Shown here: positions 32,132 through 44,053 of the stretch, piece after piece
Layout of the letters: each line of letters begins with the position of its first letter
Position numbering within the stretch: the stretch's first letter is position 1
NCBI GenBank assembly: GCA_030280995.1
Contig: JASXTE010000002.1
Span: forward strand, 26,013,683-26,077,682
Length of the DNA stretch: 64,000 nucleotides
Reading direction: 5' to 3'
Source of the DNA: Hemileia vastatrix
Taxonomy: Eukaryota > Basidiomycota > Pucciniomycetes > Pucciniales > Zaghouaniaceae
Notes under the pieces: generated by a model
Told to the model about the DNA's origin: nothing
The model's input: only the letters and a program-made list of their open reading frames with translations
Database searches by the model: none
Translations under genes and position numbers: made by a program

Positions 32132-33085
32132 GCTTTTTAACTCCATGTGCTCTCTCTCCTTTTTGCCTATAAAAGGCCTTCCACTTTTTGCTGTTTTATT
32201 CATTCCATACAGCTTATATTTTATTATATATAAATAAAAATCATTTTTATTACTACTAATACTGCTTTAGTACTTAAATTTGCATAAATCTAAACTTTAT
32301 AAGTAATAATAATTTTATTAATATACTTTAATTTGAGTAATTTATTGTAAAAGATAAAATCTACATACTTGCTTTAGAATCCTTGATTTATCCACCTTCA
32401 CTGCTATTTGGATGGCTGTAACATCCATTAGACCATTATGACCTCTTGAAGAAAACACTTAAAACTCATTGTAATACCTATTTTAGATATATTACTCACA
32501 GTTTCCCATGTTACAAATTTGTGTAGTTACTCACTATTTTAATTAACTTGGTTGGGAATGCAGGATGGGAAACATTAGTTCTTATTTGTGGGTTTAATTA
32601 CTTGTTTCATATTTTTCTCTCAATAACTAGGTTTCAATTATACTCTTTTATTTTCTTGTTTCATTTTGTTATCATTTCGTATATAAAAATTTTTTGCACT
32701 TCAGAGGACCCGTCGCCTATAAAAGGGTCTTGGGTGATCCCCTTCAGATCATCAATTATATTACCATATCATATTTTAAATACTATAGTCTATTTGATTG
32801 TTTATTGTGACACATCTCTCCCCTTTAATATTAAATAAAATTATAACGGGTGCTTTAAGAGATTTCTAATCATTAGTTGTTGATATTTAAGCAGAGATAA
32901 AATAAAATACTTACTATTGTAATTGAGTCCACCCCTTGTCATTAGTACCATCAATTCCATGATTTCACCATCAATTTACCTCTTAGTCATTTCTCCTTTC
33001 TCTTCTTTTACCTTTAAGCTTTTCCCTCTTCTCCTTCCTCTTCTTCTTCTCCGTTATTTTTCCTCTTTCTAGACAAACCAGCTGA
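32132..33085 (+). repeat. LTR-like remnants of family B/E with two TATA boxes
   Basis: Contains CCTATAAAAGGCC near 32167 and CGCCTATAAAAGGG near 32714; both match promoter regions of the element E and element 3 LTRs, including the preceding ACTTCAGAGGACCC in the second. This suggests parts of two LTRs. No ORF is supported. Confidence 0.5.
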
Positions 33086-34400
33086 TAGATTTAATGTTAA
33101 GTACTTGCCATGATGACATCTTATCTGGTCATTTTGATTTCAAAAAAACATTACCTTGAATTAAAAACACAGCCAGGTGGATAAATATTAAGGAAGATGT
33201 ACAAAAATACATTGAAACATGTGACTCTTGTCAAAAATCTATAAGATTAACTAGGAAGTGAGCTGGGTTGTTAAAACAAATAGAGCGGATAAAAGCCCCA
33301 TGGGAAATTATAAACATGGACTTTGTGACTGGCAGGCCATTAGAAGTAACAGAAAGCTTCAATTCTTGATGGGTAATTGTTGATAGACTAAAATCAATGT
33401 GTAAGTTTATTCCTACCCATAAAGATGTATCTGAAAAAAACTTGGAATTGATATGGTGGACTCAAATGATGAACACTTCTGGGTTCCCCAAAGCCATAAT
33501 CTCCAAAAGAGACCCATAATTTACTTAAAAGACCTGGACATCTTTGATGGAAGTATCAGGATGTCAATTGAAATTTTCTACAGTACACCATCCAGAAACT
33601 GATGGATTAGCTGATAGAATGATATAGACTATGGAGGATATTATCAGAAGATATTGTGCCTTTAGATTAGAATTTAAAGACAATGAGAAATTCACGCATG
33701 ACTGGGTAGCTTTAATTTCTGGCTTCAAATTTTCTTATAATAGCACAACTCATTCTGTAACAGATAAAAAACCAATTGTACTCTGTATGGGGTATGTTCC
33801 AAATACACAAGTAAATTATTTAAAAATATAAAAAAGTTTAGACATACACCCTTGTACTAAATTTTTTGTTCATATACAACAAATGTGTAGAAAGCATTCA
33901 GAAAAATGCATTCATAGAGCATTTGAGTATGAAAAGAAAAGATGGGATAAATCCTAAAAAGTATTTGAATTTAAACAAGGTGATGAAGTCATTATTTAAG
34001 CACTAAATTTTAACTTAGAAGGTAATGTTAAATGAAAATATAGTTTTTTGGACCTTTTTAGTGAACTACATGGTTGGTAATAATGCTGTGGAAGTCATAA
34101 TATATGCCCCATATGATAGCAAACATCCAGTTGTACCTATATCATTATTAAAGCCTTACCATGCAATTGATCCTTTTTCAATTCTAAAAAGAAGAGGAAG
34201 GCCTAAAAAAACTGAAGAAAATATGGGAAAATCATAGATTGAAAAATACTTTAGAAAAGAATCCTTACTAAAGAGAAAGGAGCTGAATATATATTAAGAT
34301 ACAAGAGAAAATTAAGTGAATTTGATAGGTGGATACCTGAAAATAAAATTTCAAATCCATCATCCCTTCTTTAAAAATTTAAACAGAAATAATTTTCTGT
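33086..34400 (+). pseudogene. Decayed integrase-chromodomain of family B
   Basis: Matches element 3 from the integrase zinc site (C-H-D-D-I-L-S-G-H-F about 33105; C-D-S-C-Q-K-S about 33220) through the catalytic core (M-D-F-V-T-G about 33315, H-P-E-T-D-G about 33590) to the basic tail (K-R-R-G-R-P-K-K about 34190). Many stops. Gag, protease and RT are missing, so this copy lost most of its internal region. Confidence 0.75.
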
Positions 34401-34561
34401 TCAATCTTCTGAGAGGTTAAAAAAATGATCATAATGTTTTATTATGTTTTATTTCTTTAAAGAATTATTCTTTAATAATACATATTTTTCTGAACACCAA
34501 AAAAATAAAAATAAAAAAATGTATAATTTATCATTTTTTTAATTTTTTTTGGGTGGGTGAG

Positions 34562-34691
34562 TGTCAGCCTGGATATTCCCAGGACTTAGTGAAATAGGTA
34601 TATAAAGTATTCTAGACACAAGTATTACACATGGAGAAAAAAAGTGAAATTATACTATACATATACATAAGTGAAATAAGTCAGTTAATAT
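34562..34691 (+). repeat. Family-B LTR start, interrupted by the MITE
   Basis: TGTCAGCCTGGATATTCCCAGG follows a G-rich purine stretch, as in other family-B 3' LTRs. It runs into the CACTA MITE at 34692; sequence after 52604 may be its continuation. Confidence 0.6.
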
Positions 34692-34937
34692 CACTACACA
34701 ATATAGGGGGTTGACTTTCTAGAAAGTCCTCAACCTGAACTGAGATGGAACTCAGATGGAACTCAGACTGAACTCATACTGAACCCAAACTGAACTATAC
34801 TTGAATACCCACCTAAAACTGTTCTTCTGAGTGGTGTTCATTCCTGATTTTATGGTTCCTTTATCAATAGCTCAATGTGTGTTAAATCTGTGGTGAGTTT
34901 GTGTCCAAGGTTGCCGACTTTCTAGCAAGTCCGTCCC
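34692..34937 (+). mobile_element. CACTA-type MITE, left part (split by element C)
   Basis: Starts CACTACACAATATAGGGGG and matches the intact copy at 58036-58296. The 3-bp target duplication TAT precedes it here and follows the right part at 52605. With the right part (20 bases) less the 5-bp element C duplication the length is 261, exactly that of the intact copy. Confidence 0.88.
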
Positions 34938-35751
34938 TGTCACCGGACGACCTACGCACAAAGGTTGAGGGTGTTCCTGGAAGTGAGATGGAGAAAGGAG
35001 TTTAGAAACTTTGTCGAAGCACAGAGGGATGATTTGGGGAAGTGATTCAAAGATGACTCGAAGGGAGAACTACTGCTTTGAGTTATGTTCGAGAAGGATT
35101 CTAATATAATTTAAAGGTAATATTAAAATTCTTAAGATCTCACAAAGGGTTGGAAACTCAACAATCAAAGATTTAGGATTTAGAAATGATTATTGAGAAA
35201 ATAAAGAAAGATACAATAATAATGATTTTAACTTTAAAGCTTTTACCACTATTAACTATAAATACATTTTATAATTTGATTCTAAAGAATATCAAACCAA
35301 AAATTCCAACCCCTTTTATATCCTTTACTCCTCCTAGCATTTACCTCATACCCATCCACTATTCCGCACACCACAGACCATTAAAAATACATCCATTACA
35401 CCTGGACCCTCCTCACTAACATCCGTTAACCCTTTAATCCTCCACTATCCATTTTGTCCATGCTCACTACCCCTTTTAATAATTCACAGACATTTAATAA
35501 ACCTTTTAGTGCACCATTACATTGACTATTGCGCTGTGCGTTGCTTATTGAAGAAAAGACTGAGACACACTATTGAGATATTGACTAATTTAGATTTAGA
35601 GTTTAGACTAGCATGGTGGAATAGCGAGTACACAAAGGAAAGTCGCACTTGCTATGGAGAATTGCTTTCTGCGCTTTGAGTATGGATTTAGACCTCTGTA
35701 TTTTTGATTTAATGAGCTGCTTTTGCCTCAAGTGTCACGTGGCGTGTGACA
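34938..35751 (-). repeat. Element C 3' LTR
   Basis: Plus-strand edges TGTCACCGGACGACC and CACGTGGCGTGTGACA, i.e. TG..CA ends; same length (814) as its partner at 51771. The inner edge contains the palindrome TGTCACGTGGCGTGTGACA. Confidence 0.9.
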
Positions 35752-36026
35752 GATGCCCGGGTATAATAATGCGAGCTCCGTTGAGCGTAAGAAATACTTC
35801 CCACACTAGTTTCCCTTTACCTTTTTTTTAATTAATTTATAATTTACTACAATGGATTTCCCTACTCCAACTCCCACACCTCCACACCCTAAAGCGGATG
35901 GGGGAAGTGTCACACGGAAGTAATCCAACGCTTTCACAGCTTGCGAGTCAATGGAGTACTTTTGCGTGGAAAGCATGGCGACACCAGGTCCTCGCCAGAA
36001 GTGCAAATTTTGCCTCTGGAGAAGGT

Positions 36027-37162
36027 TGTCGGTCAGTCGTCTAAGGAGGTAAGAAAAATAGGAGAAAAAGGAGGAGAGAAGGAGGAGGACAAGGGAAAAT
36101 AAAGAAATAAACCAAAAATATATATTTAATTTATTTGAGAGGGAAACAACGGTGAGCAACTTTGAGAGGTGACAAAAACTTAGATTTTATTAACAATAAT
36201 ATTATTAAATGTAAGGGTTCTGCGCGGCAAACAATTTTAATTACTATCAGACTTAAAGCAACCTTTGATTTGTTGTATAGAATTTAAATTAGATTTGTAT
36301 TACTAATAAAAAAATATAAACGTAATAAATTGGTTAGTTTAATTTGTTGAGTGTGTAATAAGTGATGATGCTACAGGGGATTATCCAAGGCCCTTTTATA
36401 GGCAATGGGTCCTCTGAAGCGCTACTATCTTTCTAAATACAATGATTAGAATGGAATAAAACAAATATATCAAAAGAGTAAATGAAACATAACAATATAG
36501 AGAAAAACATGAAACAAATAATTAAAACCCCAATTAAGAATCCAATTTCCCCGCCATTAATTCCCAAATCAGTAAGTGACAATAGTGAATAACTAAACAA
36601 GATTGGAAACATAGGAACTATGAGAAATATAATTCCAAACAGATGGTACATTCTGATTAAAGGACATTTTAAGTGAAACAAAAAATAATTTGACGCAACA
36701 AAACAAACAATTAATCTCAATTTAGTCCAAATTAATTTATTTGTTTTTTCTAACACAATTAAGGGTCAAAAGAAGCGTCATTAATTATTGTTTAGTATCA
36801 TATGAGAGGTATTATTTAATATATAAATTTAAGTAATTAATTTAAATATATTATAAATCAATTTTACACTTGTAATTATAATATATGTTTTTCAATTAAT
36901 TAAATATAAATTTATAATTATTAAATACATAAAAATGCGCCATTATTTGTAGAATATATTATATTATGCTCAATTTAATTGTATATAAAAATATATATAA
37001 CCAATAGATTTAATGTAACACTTGTATATAATAAAATTCTTATATAATTTCATTATGCAATAAAATATTAAGTTATATTCATTAAATACAAGTCTTACCC
37101 ACTCTTTAAGGTTTTATAATTTATATATCATTTACTGGACTCCTGGAATAGCCTGGCTGACA
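36027..37162 (-). repeat. Element 3 3' LTR
   Basis: Matches 44054-45190 almost base for base apart from the outer edge and a handful of changes. A sense-strand TATA box CCTATAAAAGG lies at about 36392-36402. The hydrophobic ORF inside the LTR is just LTR sequence. Confidence 0.92.
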
Positions 37163-37173
37163 CTCCCTCACTC
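37163..37173 (-). other. Polypurine tract of element 3
   Basis: Sense-strand GAGTGAGGGAG abuts the 3' LTR. Confidence 0.65.
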
Positions 37174-37196
37174 TATAATAAACAATAAAAAAAATG

Positions 37197-38414
37197 CTAA
37201 GATTTTTTCTTTTTGTATTTTTTCAACAGAGCAGGCAGATTTAAAATTTCCTTGCCAGGTATCCATGCATCATGTTCAGATGATTTGTTCTTATATCTCA
37301 ATAAATATTCAGTACCTCTTTCAGAAGTTATAATACTATCATTGAGAATTTTATCAATTTCTGCTGTTTTTGTGACTTCCTGAGGGTTCTTCTTAGGTCT
37401 TCCTCTTCTTTTTGGAAATAAGTCACTGTTGGAAGTATAAGGTTTAAGTAAAGAAATGGGAAAGACAGGATGTTTCCTATCATATGGAGAATACAATACA
37501 ACTTCTACTGCATTATCACCAACCATTCTTTTAACAACAAATGGTCCTACAAAAGGATCTTTTAATTTGTGGTTACCTTGTAAATTGAAATGGACAGTAG
37601 AGATCAATACTTCATCACCCTTGTTAAATGTGTATTCTTTATGGGATTTATCCCATCTTTTCTTTTCATATTCAAATGCTTTATCAATACAACTCTGAGC
37701 ATGTTTTCTGCATAGCTGTTGCATTTGCATAAAAGATTTTACACCAGGGTGTAGTTCCAACTTAGGTAATTTATTATTGAGAATCTGAGCAGGAGTGTTT
37801 GGGACATAACCTAACCAAAGCTCAAAAGGCTTTTTCTCAGTGACAGAATGAACAGTGCTATTATATGCAAATTCAAGACCAGGCAAAAGAGTGACCCAAT
37901 CATGAGTAAATCTGTCATTGTCTTTATATTCTAAACCAAAGGCACAATACCTTCTAATCATATCTTCCAGAGTTTGAATCATTCTTTCAGCTAGACCATC
38001 AGTCTGAGGATGGTGAGCTGTAGACAATTTTAACTCACAGCCACAAATATCCATCAAAGAGGTCCAAAACTCAGAAGTGAGTTTTGGATCCCTATCAGAG
38101 ATAATGGCTTTTGGAAAACCAATAATATTAAACATGTAAGACCACCATAAGAAAGCTAATTCTTTGGTGGATACATCTTTGTGGGTTGGAATAAATTTGC
38201 ACATTTTTGTGAATCTATCAACTATTACCCAACAAGAGTTAAAGCTGTCTTTACCTGCAACAGGAAGACCAGTGACAAAATCCATATTAATGATTTGCCA
38301 GGGAGCACTAGGTGCTTCAATATGTTGTAATAACCCTGCTCTCTTACCTGTTAACCTTTTAGATTTTTGGCAGGAATCACAAGATTCAACATATAATTTT
38401 GTGTCTTCAGACAT
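37197..38414 (-). pseudogene. Integrase core and chromodomain of element 3
   Basis: Downstream portion of the polyprotein, separated from 38424 by one TAG (Trp in relatives: T-A-W-W-A-N here T-A-stop-W-A-N). It contains the second half of the zinc site (C-D-S-C-Q-K-S-K), catalytic M-D-F-V-T-G, S-D-R-D-P-K and H-H-P-Q-T-D-G-L-A-E-R, then a basic region P-K-R-R-G-R-P-K-K and a chromodomain-like end (E-Y-L-L-R-Y-K-N..H-D-A-W-I-P). Chromodomains direct insertion toward modified chromatin in chromoviruses. A 405-residue ORF remains open. Confidence 0.88.
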
Positions 38415-38423
38415 ATTAGCCCA

Positions 38424-41400
38424 CTATGCAGTGTTTTTGATTCTAATCAATGTTTTTTCAAGATCAAAATGACCAGCTAATATGTCATCATGACAAAGTT
38501 TGAGGATAGTTTCTTTCATTGAAGGAGGAATAACAATTACATTGGTAAGCTTCCTTCTATAAAATATATAACCATCTTCAATAGAAAACTTTCCTTTATT
38601 TAAAGCATTTTGGTACTTTGCAGGAAGAGTTTTTATTAATGCTTGAATTGAAGCATTCTTAGGATCATTCAAAATAGTAACTAATTTATTTAAGTCAGAA
38701 TCTTTATCATATGAATCCAGTATTAACTGTAATAACTCTTCTTCCATATCAACTATAAATATACCATGTATATGAACAGTGTCATCCTCAGGTACATAAG
38801 CAGGATTGGAGTCATTATTTGGCAGAGGCAATCTGGAGAGCATATCAACATTAGAGTGAACATTTCCAGCTCTGTGGATAATAGTCATCCTTCCTCTGTA
38901 TTCCTGAACAGCAAGTTGCCACCTGAACATATGTCTGTTAGGTGTTTTGAGGTTTAAGAGAGATTTCACAGCACTACAGTCAGTTACCAACTCAAATTTT
39001 TGGTCATCCAAGTAGTAATGAAGTTTCTCAAGAGCCCAAACAACTGCTAAGCACTCCAATTGAGTGGCACCATATTTCAATTCACTATTTCTTAAGGTTC
39101 TTGAAATATAACAAATTACAACCTCTGAGGATTTATCATTAATAATTTGCTTTTGGTGAAGGGCAGCACCCAGACCAATAAAGCTAGCATCTGTATAAAG
39201 TACAAATGGCTTGTTAAAATCTGGAAGAGCCAATATAGGGGCTGTCATTAAGCAACTTTTCAATGTATTAAAAGCTTTCTGACAGTCATTATTCCAGAGA
39301 AAAGCAACATCTTTTCTGGTTAGTTTTGTAAGAGGCAAGGCTATGACCTGATAATTTTTAATATATTGTCTATAATAGCCACACATACCCAAAAAACTTT
39401 GGATTTCTTTTACAGAAGTTGGTGCTTTCACATTTTGAATGGCAGCAACTTTATTATGGTCTACACAAATTTGTAAGCCTGACACAACATGGCCAAGGAC
39501 TTTCAAAGATTGAAAACCAAATTTACACTTTTTTAAAGATAAGGTCATATTGATTTCATCCATTTTTTGGAAAACTCTATTCAAGTGAATCATATGTTCA
39601 TCAAAAGTTTTAGAAAAAACAATAATATCATCAATATAAACCATGAGCCAACCTTCAATAATTTCTTGATGGAAAGTGTTATCCATGACTTTCTGGAAAA
39701 CTGAAGGAGCATTTTTAGGGCCAAATGGCATCCTAACATACTTATATATTCCCATATCAGTAGCAATAAGCAAAAAATTTTGAGAATTTTTCTCAACTGG
39801 AACTTGATGATAACCTTTATTACCATCCAGACAACTAATAAATTTTGCACCTTGCAAGGTAGCATGTATTGAATTAATTCTGGGTAAAGGATAAATATCA
39901 TCAACAGTATAAGTATTTAAAGCTCTGTAATCTCCACATAATCTAGCTTTATCTTTTTCATATGAAATCAAGACTGGGGAGATGACACAATATTTGGGGG
40001 TGACATCCACTTTCTCAATGATATTCATTTTCAATAATGTTTCAATATTATCTTCAATATCTTTTCTTTTTGATGGAGAAGCAGGATATGGTTTTTTCTT
40101 AAGGGAAGGAGGAATATCACCCAAATTACAGGATAAGGTAATTTTCATCTCTTCCTGAACAATTCCCAAGACATGAGAACCATGAGCAAAAGCCATAGGG
40201 AAAGAGGTAATAGAGGCAACAATAGAATCCTTTTGTTCACTAGTCAACTGATCACCAAAAGAAGCGGTATTTATTTCATGTAATAAATCATCCATTTCAG
40301 TTGTTGTTCTACCTTTACATTGGGTCAGTGAGTTACAAGATTTCAACAAATGCCCAGAAGGTCTAGGAGAAGAAATTTTGAATTTTCTTTTCCCATTCAT
40401 TCCTAAAGTAAAGCAATTATTTGCTGGATCCAGTTTCACACCAAACATGGTTAAAATATCATTTCCCATAATAAACCAATTGCTAAAATTATCATTATTC
40501 ATGACAACAAACTCACAAATAGCTCTGACAAAACCACCATTATATTTTAAGAATACAGAGGTTTTGTATTTGCCAATAGGAAATAAGGTAGAACCATACC
40601 CTCTCCATTTTTCAGAAGTTATAGGCAATAATTTACTCAAATATTCCTTATCCACTGAAGCCAATGCTTTTTCAGATACTACACTTCCTCCAGCACCAGA
40701 ATCAAGAACTACATCAACATTTTTACCATTAATGATAACAGGTGCCTTTAAAGGGGATATAGGAATAGAATTGTTAGTAATATCTTTAATTATCTCAGCA
40801 TTTTCTACTGAAGATAAATTCAATACACAATCTTCAGATATATTATTTAAATAATGGACATCATGTTCCAACATTAAAACATCTTTAACAGATTCATTGT
40901 CATAGGAGATATTACTTTCACAGTCACTGGAAGAATTATTGACATCAAGTTCAACTTCATCAGTGTCTTCATTTTGTTCAACAAGATGAATTTTCTTGTC
41001 ACAAACATGACCCTTCTGCCACGGTTTGTTACATTTATAACAAGTATTTGTTGCATATTTTTTAGGTGCAACTGGGGCAGAGGGTTTACCAGATTTTTCT
41101 GGGAGCTTTATAGAAGGTTTATTCTGATCATTATAAGATTTACTAAGGTAATTCTTTGGTTCATATCTATGGTTGAGTAGTACTTCATTACAGATATTAA
41201 TGAAAGAAGAATTTTCCCTTACATGCTCAGTTCTAGCAACAATCAGATCCCTAAGATAATTTGGTAATTTATACAAGATTTTATCTCTCCAAATATCATA
41301 ATCCATCTTTGGATCAATTGCTCTAAGGATTTTAGTTATTTTCATCAGAAAAACAATGGGCTTTTCAACAGAGGAGGATACATATCTAGTATTCTCATAC

Positions 41401-41516
41401 AGTCTCTGCTGAGCTAACCTGAATTTTGAACCACCAAACTGATTCTCAATCAAGGATTTCCAATCATTCCATGTATAATGATTGTTATCTAAGAGGACAG
41501 ATTCATACCACATCAA
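38424..41516 (-). pseudogene. Gag end, protease, reverse transcriptase and RNase H of element 3
   Basis: A 1030-residue open frame. It starts in the gag capsid end (M-W-Y-E-S-V-L-L-D), continues with a zinc knuckle C-Y-K-C-N-K-P-W-Q-K-G-H-V-C (about 160), protease V-L-D-S-G-A-G-G (about 270), RT with R-L-C-G-D-Y-R-A-L-N, M-P-F-G-P-K-N-A-P and catalytic Y-I-D-D-I-I-V-F (about 625), RNase H L-Y-T-D-A-S-F-I-G (about 772), and the first half of the integrase zinc site (C-H-D-D-I-L-A-G-H-F). A single TAA separates it from the upstream gag frame; element E has AAA (Lys) at that place. Otherwise apparently functional. Confidence 0.9.
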
Positions 41517-42628
41517 GGCTACATTGGAAAATAAAGAAATTAGCTTAGAAACAATTTCCTCATCAGGTAGTTAATAAGATCTCTTTAAATTATCAATTCT
41601 CTGGATAAAGTGTTGCCAATCAGAGGAAGAATCACCATCAAAGGTAGGATATTGGTCTAACTTAGGCCAATTTTTCTGACTACTGGGATGGTCCACTTTT
41701 TGGTTTGAATTATTCATTAGTAATAATTCCTGAAGTTTAGCCAGGTGTTCAGAAATTTCATTATTTACAGAAGCAGCTGGTGCATGACCATCACAAGATT
41801 TTTTGCTAGTAGCAAAAGATTTTACAGACTCATTGTCAGTTTGTTTAATGGTTGAAATATGAGGAAGAAAGGATGAACTTTGTTCAGGTTTTTTCCCTTT
41901 ATTTTTATGCAGCTTATTTGCAGAAATCTCATTTAATTCATTATTGATGGTTAGGGTTGAGAACTTTTCCTGTAGGTCACACACATAGTTTCTTATTCTT
42001 GGAATTTCAGACATCTGGCCATTTACTTTTGCAAGAGATAGAACATTTCTGTCCTTAGAAACTGAGTGTTTGGTACTTAGTGCATGGAAATCATTTCTTA
42101 GCTTCTTAAACTCATTTTGCAGATATTTTATTTCATTTTTGAATGAATAATTTTCCTCAATAAGGGGTTTCAATTCACTCAAGGTCTTATGTAGACTGAT
42201 ATTTCTATCTGAGATAGCTCTATGGTCACTTCTTATTTGTTTTTGTTGACTAAGAACAATATTCAAGGTTTCTTTGATTTTTAAATAAGCTGTATCTTGT
42301 ACAGAAGAACTCACTTTACATTGCAAGTGTAAATTATTTAATCTATCATTTTCATGGATTAACACATCTCTCACATGTTTGTCTTTCACAATATTAAAAT
42401 CAAGGGTATCTTTCAATATTTCCTCAGAAGTTTTTTCAATTAAGGTATAGATTTCAGGGGGAACAGAATCATTTTTAATTGCAAGAGAAGGATTAATTAA
42501 AGATGTAGAAGTTAAATGTAAAGGTTCATCAAATGACAATTTTCTAATTACATCAATAGGGCTACTAGTTACAGGAAGCTGTCTTTTAACAGGTTTAACT
42601 GTTCTTTCACCATGTTCAATAATATTAC

Positions 42629-42686
42629 CTGCAGAAGAAAATTTATTAGAAAACATACACAAGTGACTATCAACCAAATTACTTAC
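42629..42686 (-). other. Candidate 58-nt intron in element 3 gag
   Basis: Sense strand: donor GTAAGT, a CTAAT branch-like site 19 bases before the end, pyrimidine-rich run, acceptor CTGCAG. Element E has the same place and length (62759-62816) with GTACGT, CTGAC and TTCAG. Length is not a multiple of three, so splicing would switch frame. Confidence 0.45.
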
Positions 42687-43273
42687 CATGGCAGAGGAGG
42701 AAACTTCCCCTGGGACTGGGTTTGGGATTGTGCTTGGGCCTTCTTTCTCCTGCCTTGTTGGTAGGGATGAGGAGGTGGATGGAAATTGGGTGTTCTGGAT
42801 GGGCCAGGCTGATGATGAGGAGGGTGTTGCACATTCTGTTGGTAGTGACTCATTAGATAATCCCATTTCCATTGCTCTACTTCCATAGTATTTGGATTTT
42901 GGATGGTTGAGCTGGGTGGCTGTGAAGGTTGAGCCTGAAACTGAGGCTGATTGGGAGGCAACTGAGGAGGGGCCTGGGCCTGAATCTGGTTCCTGAGTTC
43001 TTGGACCTGATCCCACAATGTGTCTACCTTTGCTTTGTACGTCATATTTTCTGTCTTCAACTCTTTTATATGACTGGATAGGTTGCTGATTTGTTGTGGC
43101 AGAGGAAGCTTTTTTATTTTGAAGCCTTTTGGAAGACCTTCTTGAGGCACTAGAGGCTTTACTTCCTTCTGTGGTACTGGGGGAAGGGGGTTTGGTTTGT
43201 TTGCATTTCCTGTCATTTCCACATCCTGCAGTATGTGAATTCTTTGTGTTAGCATAAGATTTTTTATGACCAA
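42683..43273 (-). CDS. Conserved alternative-frame ORF inside gag of element 3
   Basis: 196 residues in a different frame from gag. Shared with the matching frame of element E: Q-D-V-E-M, L-P-K-G-F-K-I-K-K-L-P-L, Q-Q-I-S-N-L-S-S-H-I-K-E-L-K-T, E-V-E-Q-W-K-W-D-Y-L, and P-P-P-H-P-Y-Q-Q-G-R-R-K-K. The middle is a short coiled coil followed by Pro/Gln-rich sequence. The ORF ends F-P-P-L-P-W then TAA, which overlaps a GTAAGT splice-donor-like sequence. Similar regions precede the capsid in other fungal gag proteins, so this could also be the real gag start, joined to the downstream frame by frameshift or splicing. No function is known to me. Confidence 0.6.
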   Translation of the reverse strand: MVIKNLMLTQRIHILQDVEMTGNANKPNPLPPVPQKEVKPLVPQEGLPKGFKIKKLPLPQQISNLSSHIKELKTENMTYKAKVDTLWDQVQELRNQIQAQAPPQLPPNQPQFQAQPSQPPSSTIQNPNTMEVEQWKWDYLMSHYQQNVQHPPHHQPGPSRTPNFHPPPHPYQQGRRKKAQAQSQTQSQGKFPPLPW

Positions 43274-43364
43274 CTTTAGAAGAACTTACAGTGTCAGCAT
43301 CATAGTCAATTTCTATCTCATCCACTTGCATGTTATCCATTTTTTCTGCCAAATTGCTGGACAT

Positions 43365-44053
43365 ACTAGTGGGAAGATTTATAATTTACTTTTTATTTTA
43401 TAAAAAAATAATAAAAGTTAGTCAATAATTGCTCCAAATAATAAAAAAAAATATATAATTAATTAAATTATAGAAAAAATAATTTTCAATATAAAGTAAT
43501 AATTAAAAAATTAATTTTTAAAAAAAATGGATTGCAAGGTTAAATTGGGAATAACAAGTAAGTTAATTCAACCAATTAATTACCAATATTAAATATGGCA
43601 ATATATTTGGGACTAAGCACAATGTACTTTTAAGTCAACCAAAATTAACAATAATTAATAATAAAAAAAAATTAAATTAATAATTCAATTTGTATTAATA
43701 ATAATGTCAATTCTTCTAGGACTAAGACGATTTAACACTCTATAATGGTCAACTAGGAAAAAAAAATTTTAAAAATTGAACACTTACACTCAGTGAATCA
43801 GCAATTAAGCCACAATCACTGTTATTGCAATAAAAATATAGTAATATGAGTGAGAGGCGCAAAGGTGAACTTACTATAGTGATCGAAAAATCACTTCAAA
43901 ATAATATAAAAATTAATATTATATAAACCTAAGATGTTGAACCCAAGTTCGAAACACAGTCGCGGCAAAAGTTTCGTTTTGCTAGGTGGTCCGTGCGTTT
44001 TGTCGTTCGTCGCCAGGCTCGATCGTCATCGTCGTTTTGGAAAGGCCCCCAGT
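43365..44053 (-). other. 5' leader of element 3 with primer-site region
   Basis: AT-rich, no ORF. Directly after the LTR the sense strand reads ACTGGGGGCCTTTCC; element E has ATTGGGAACCTTTCC at the same place, so this block is probably the primer site, though no tRNA was matched. Several TTGAC..TAGTCC pairs (e.g. around 43725-43760) resemble, in looser form, the repeated leader hairpins of element E. Confidence 0.55.

Larger units (their letters stand above)
41571..43364 (-). pseudogene. Gag N-terminal part of element 3
   Basis: 597 residues ending at the TAA that breaks the polyprotein. The start M-S-S-N-L-A-E-K lies after a 690-base leader. An acidic N-terminus and a Ser/Lys-rich segment (R-R-S-S-K-R-L-Q-N-K-K) are followed by a long coiled-coil-like stretch (about residues 310-480), then N-W-P-K-L-D-Q-Y-P-T-F-D-G-D-S-S-S-D-W, the start of the retrotransposon gag core. 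Element E gag is collinear. Residues about 30-227 overlap a second ORF in another frame (42683-43273), and the second ORF is the better conserved of the two between elements 3 and E. Confidence 0.85.

Noticed and set aside
35186..35419. 77-residue plus-strand ORF (repeated at 52019-52252)
   Set aside because: Duplicate copies within the two element C LTRs on the strand opposite to the element; no homology recognised.
36433..36756. Hydrophobic ORF (also at 44362-44784) that looks like a membrane protein
   Set aside because: It is present in both LTRs of element 3 only because the LTRs are identical, and lies upstream of the TATA box; AT-rich sequence alone gives Phe/Leu/Ile-rich frames.
41516..41571. 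Interpretation of the gag/pol break in element 3 as a programmed readthrough site
   Set aside because: The TAA is a Lys codon in element E and sits in the conserved gag core, not at the gag/protease border, so it is most simply a mutation.
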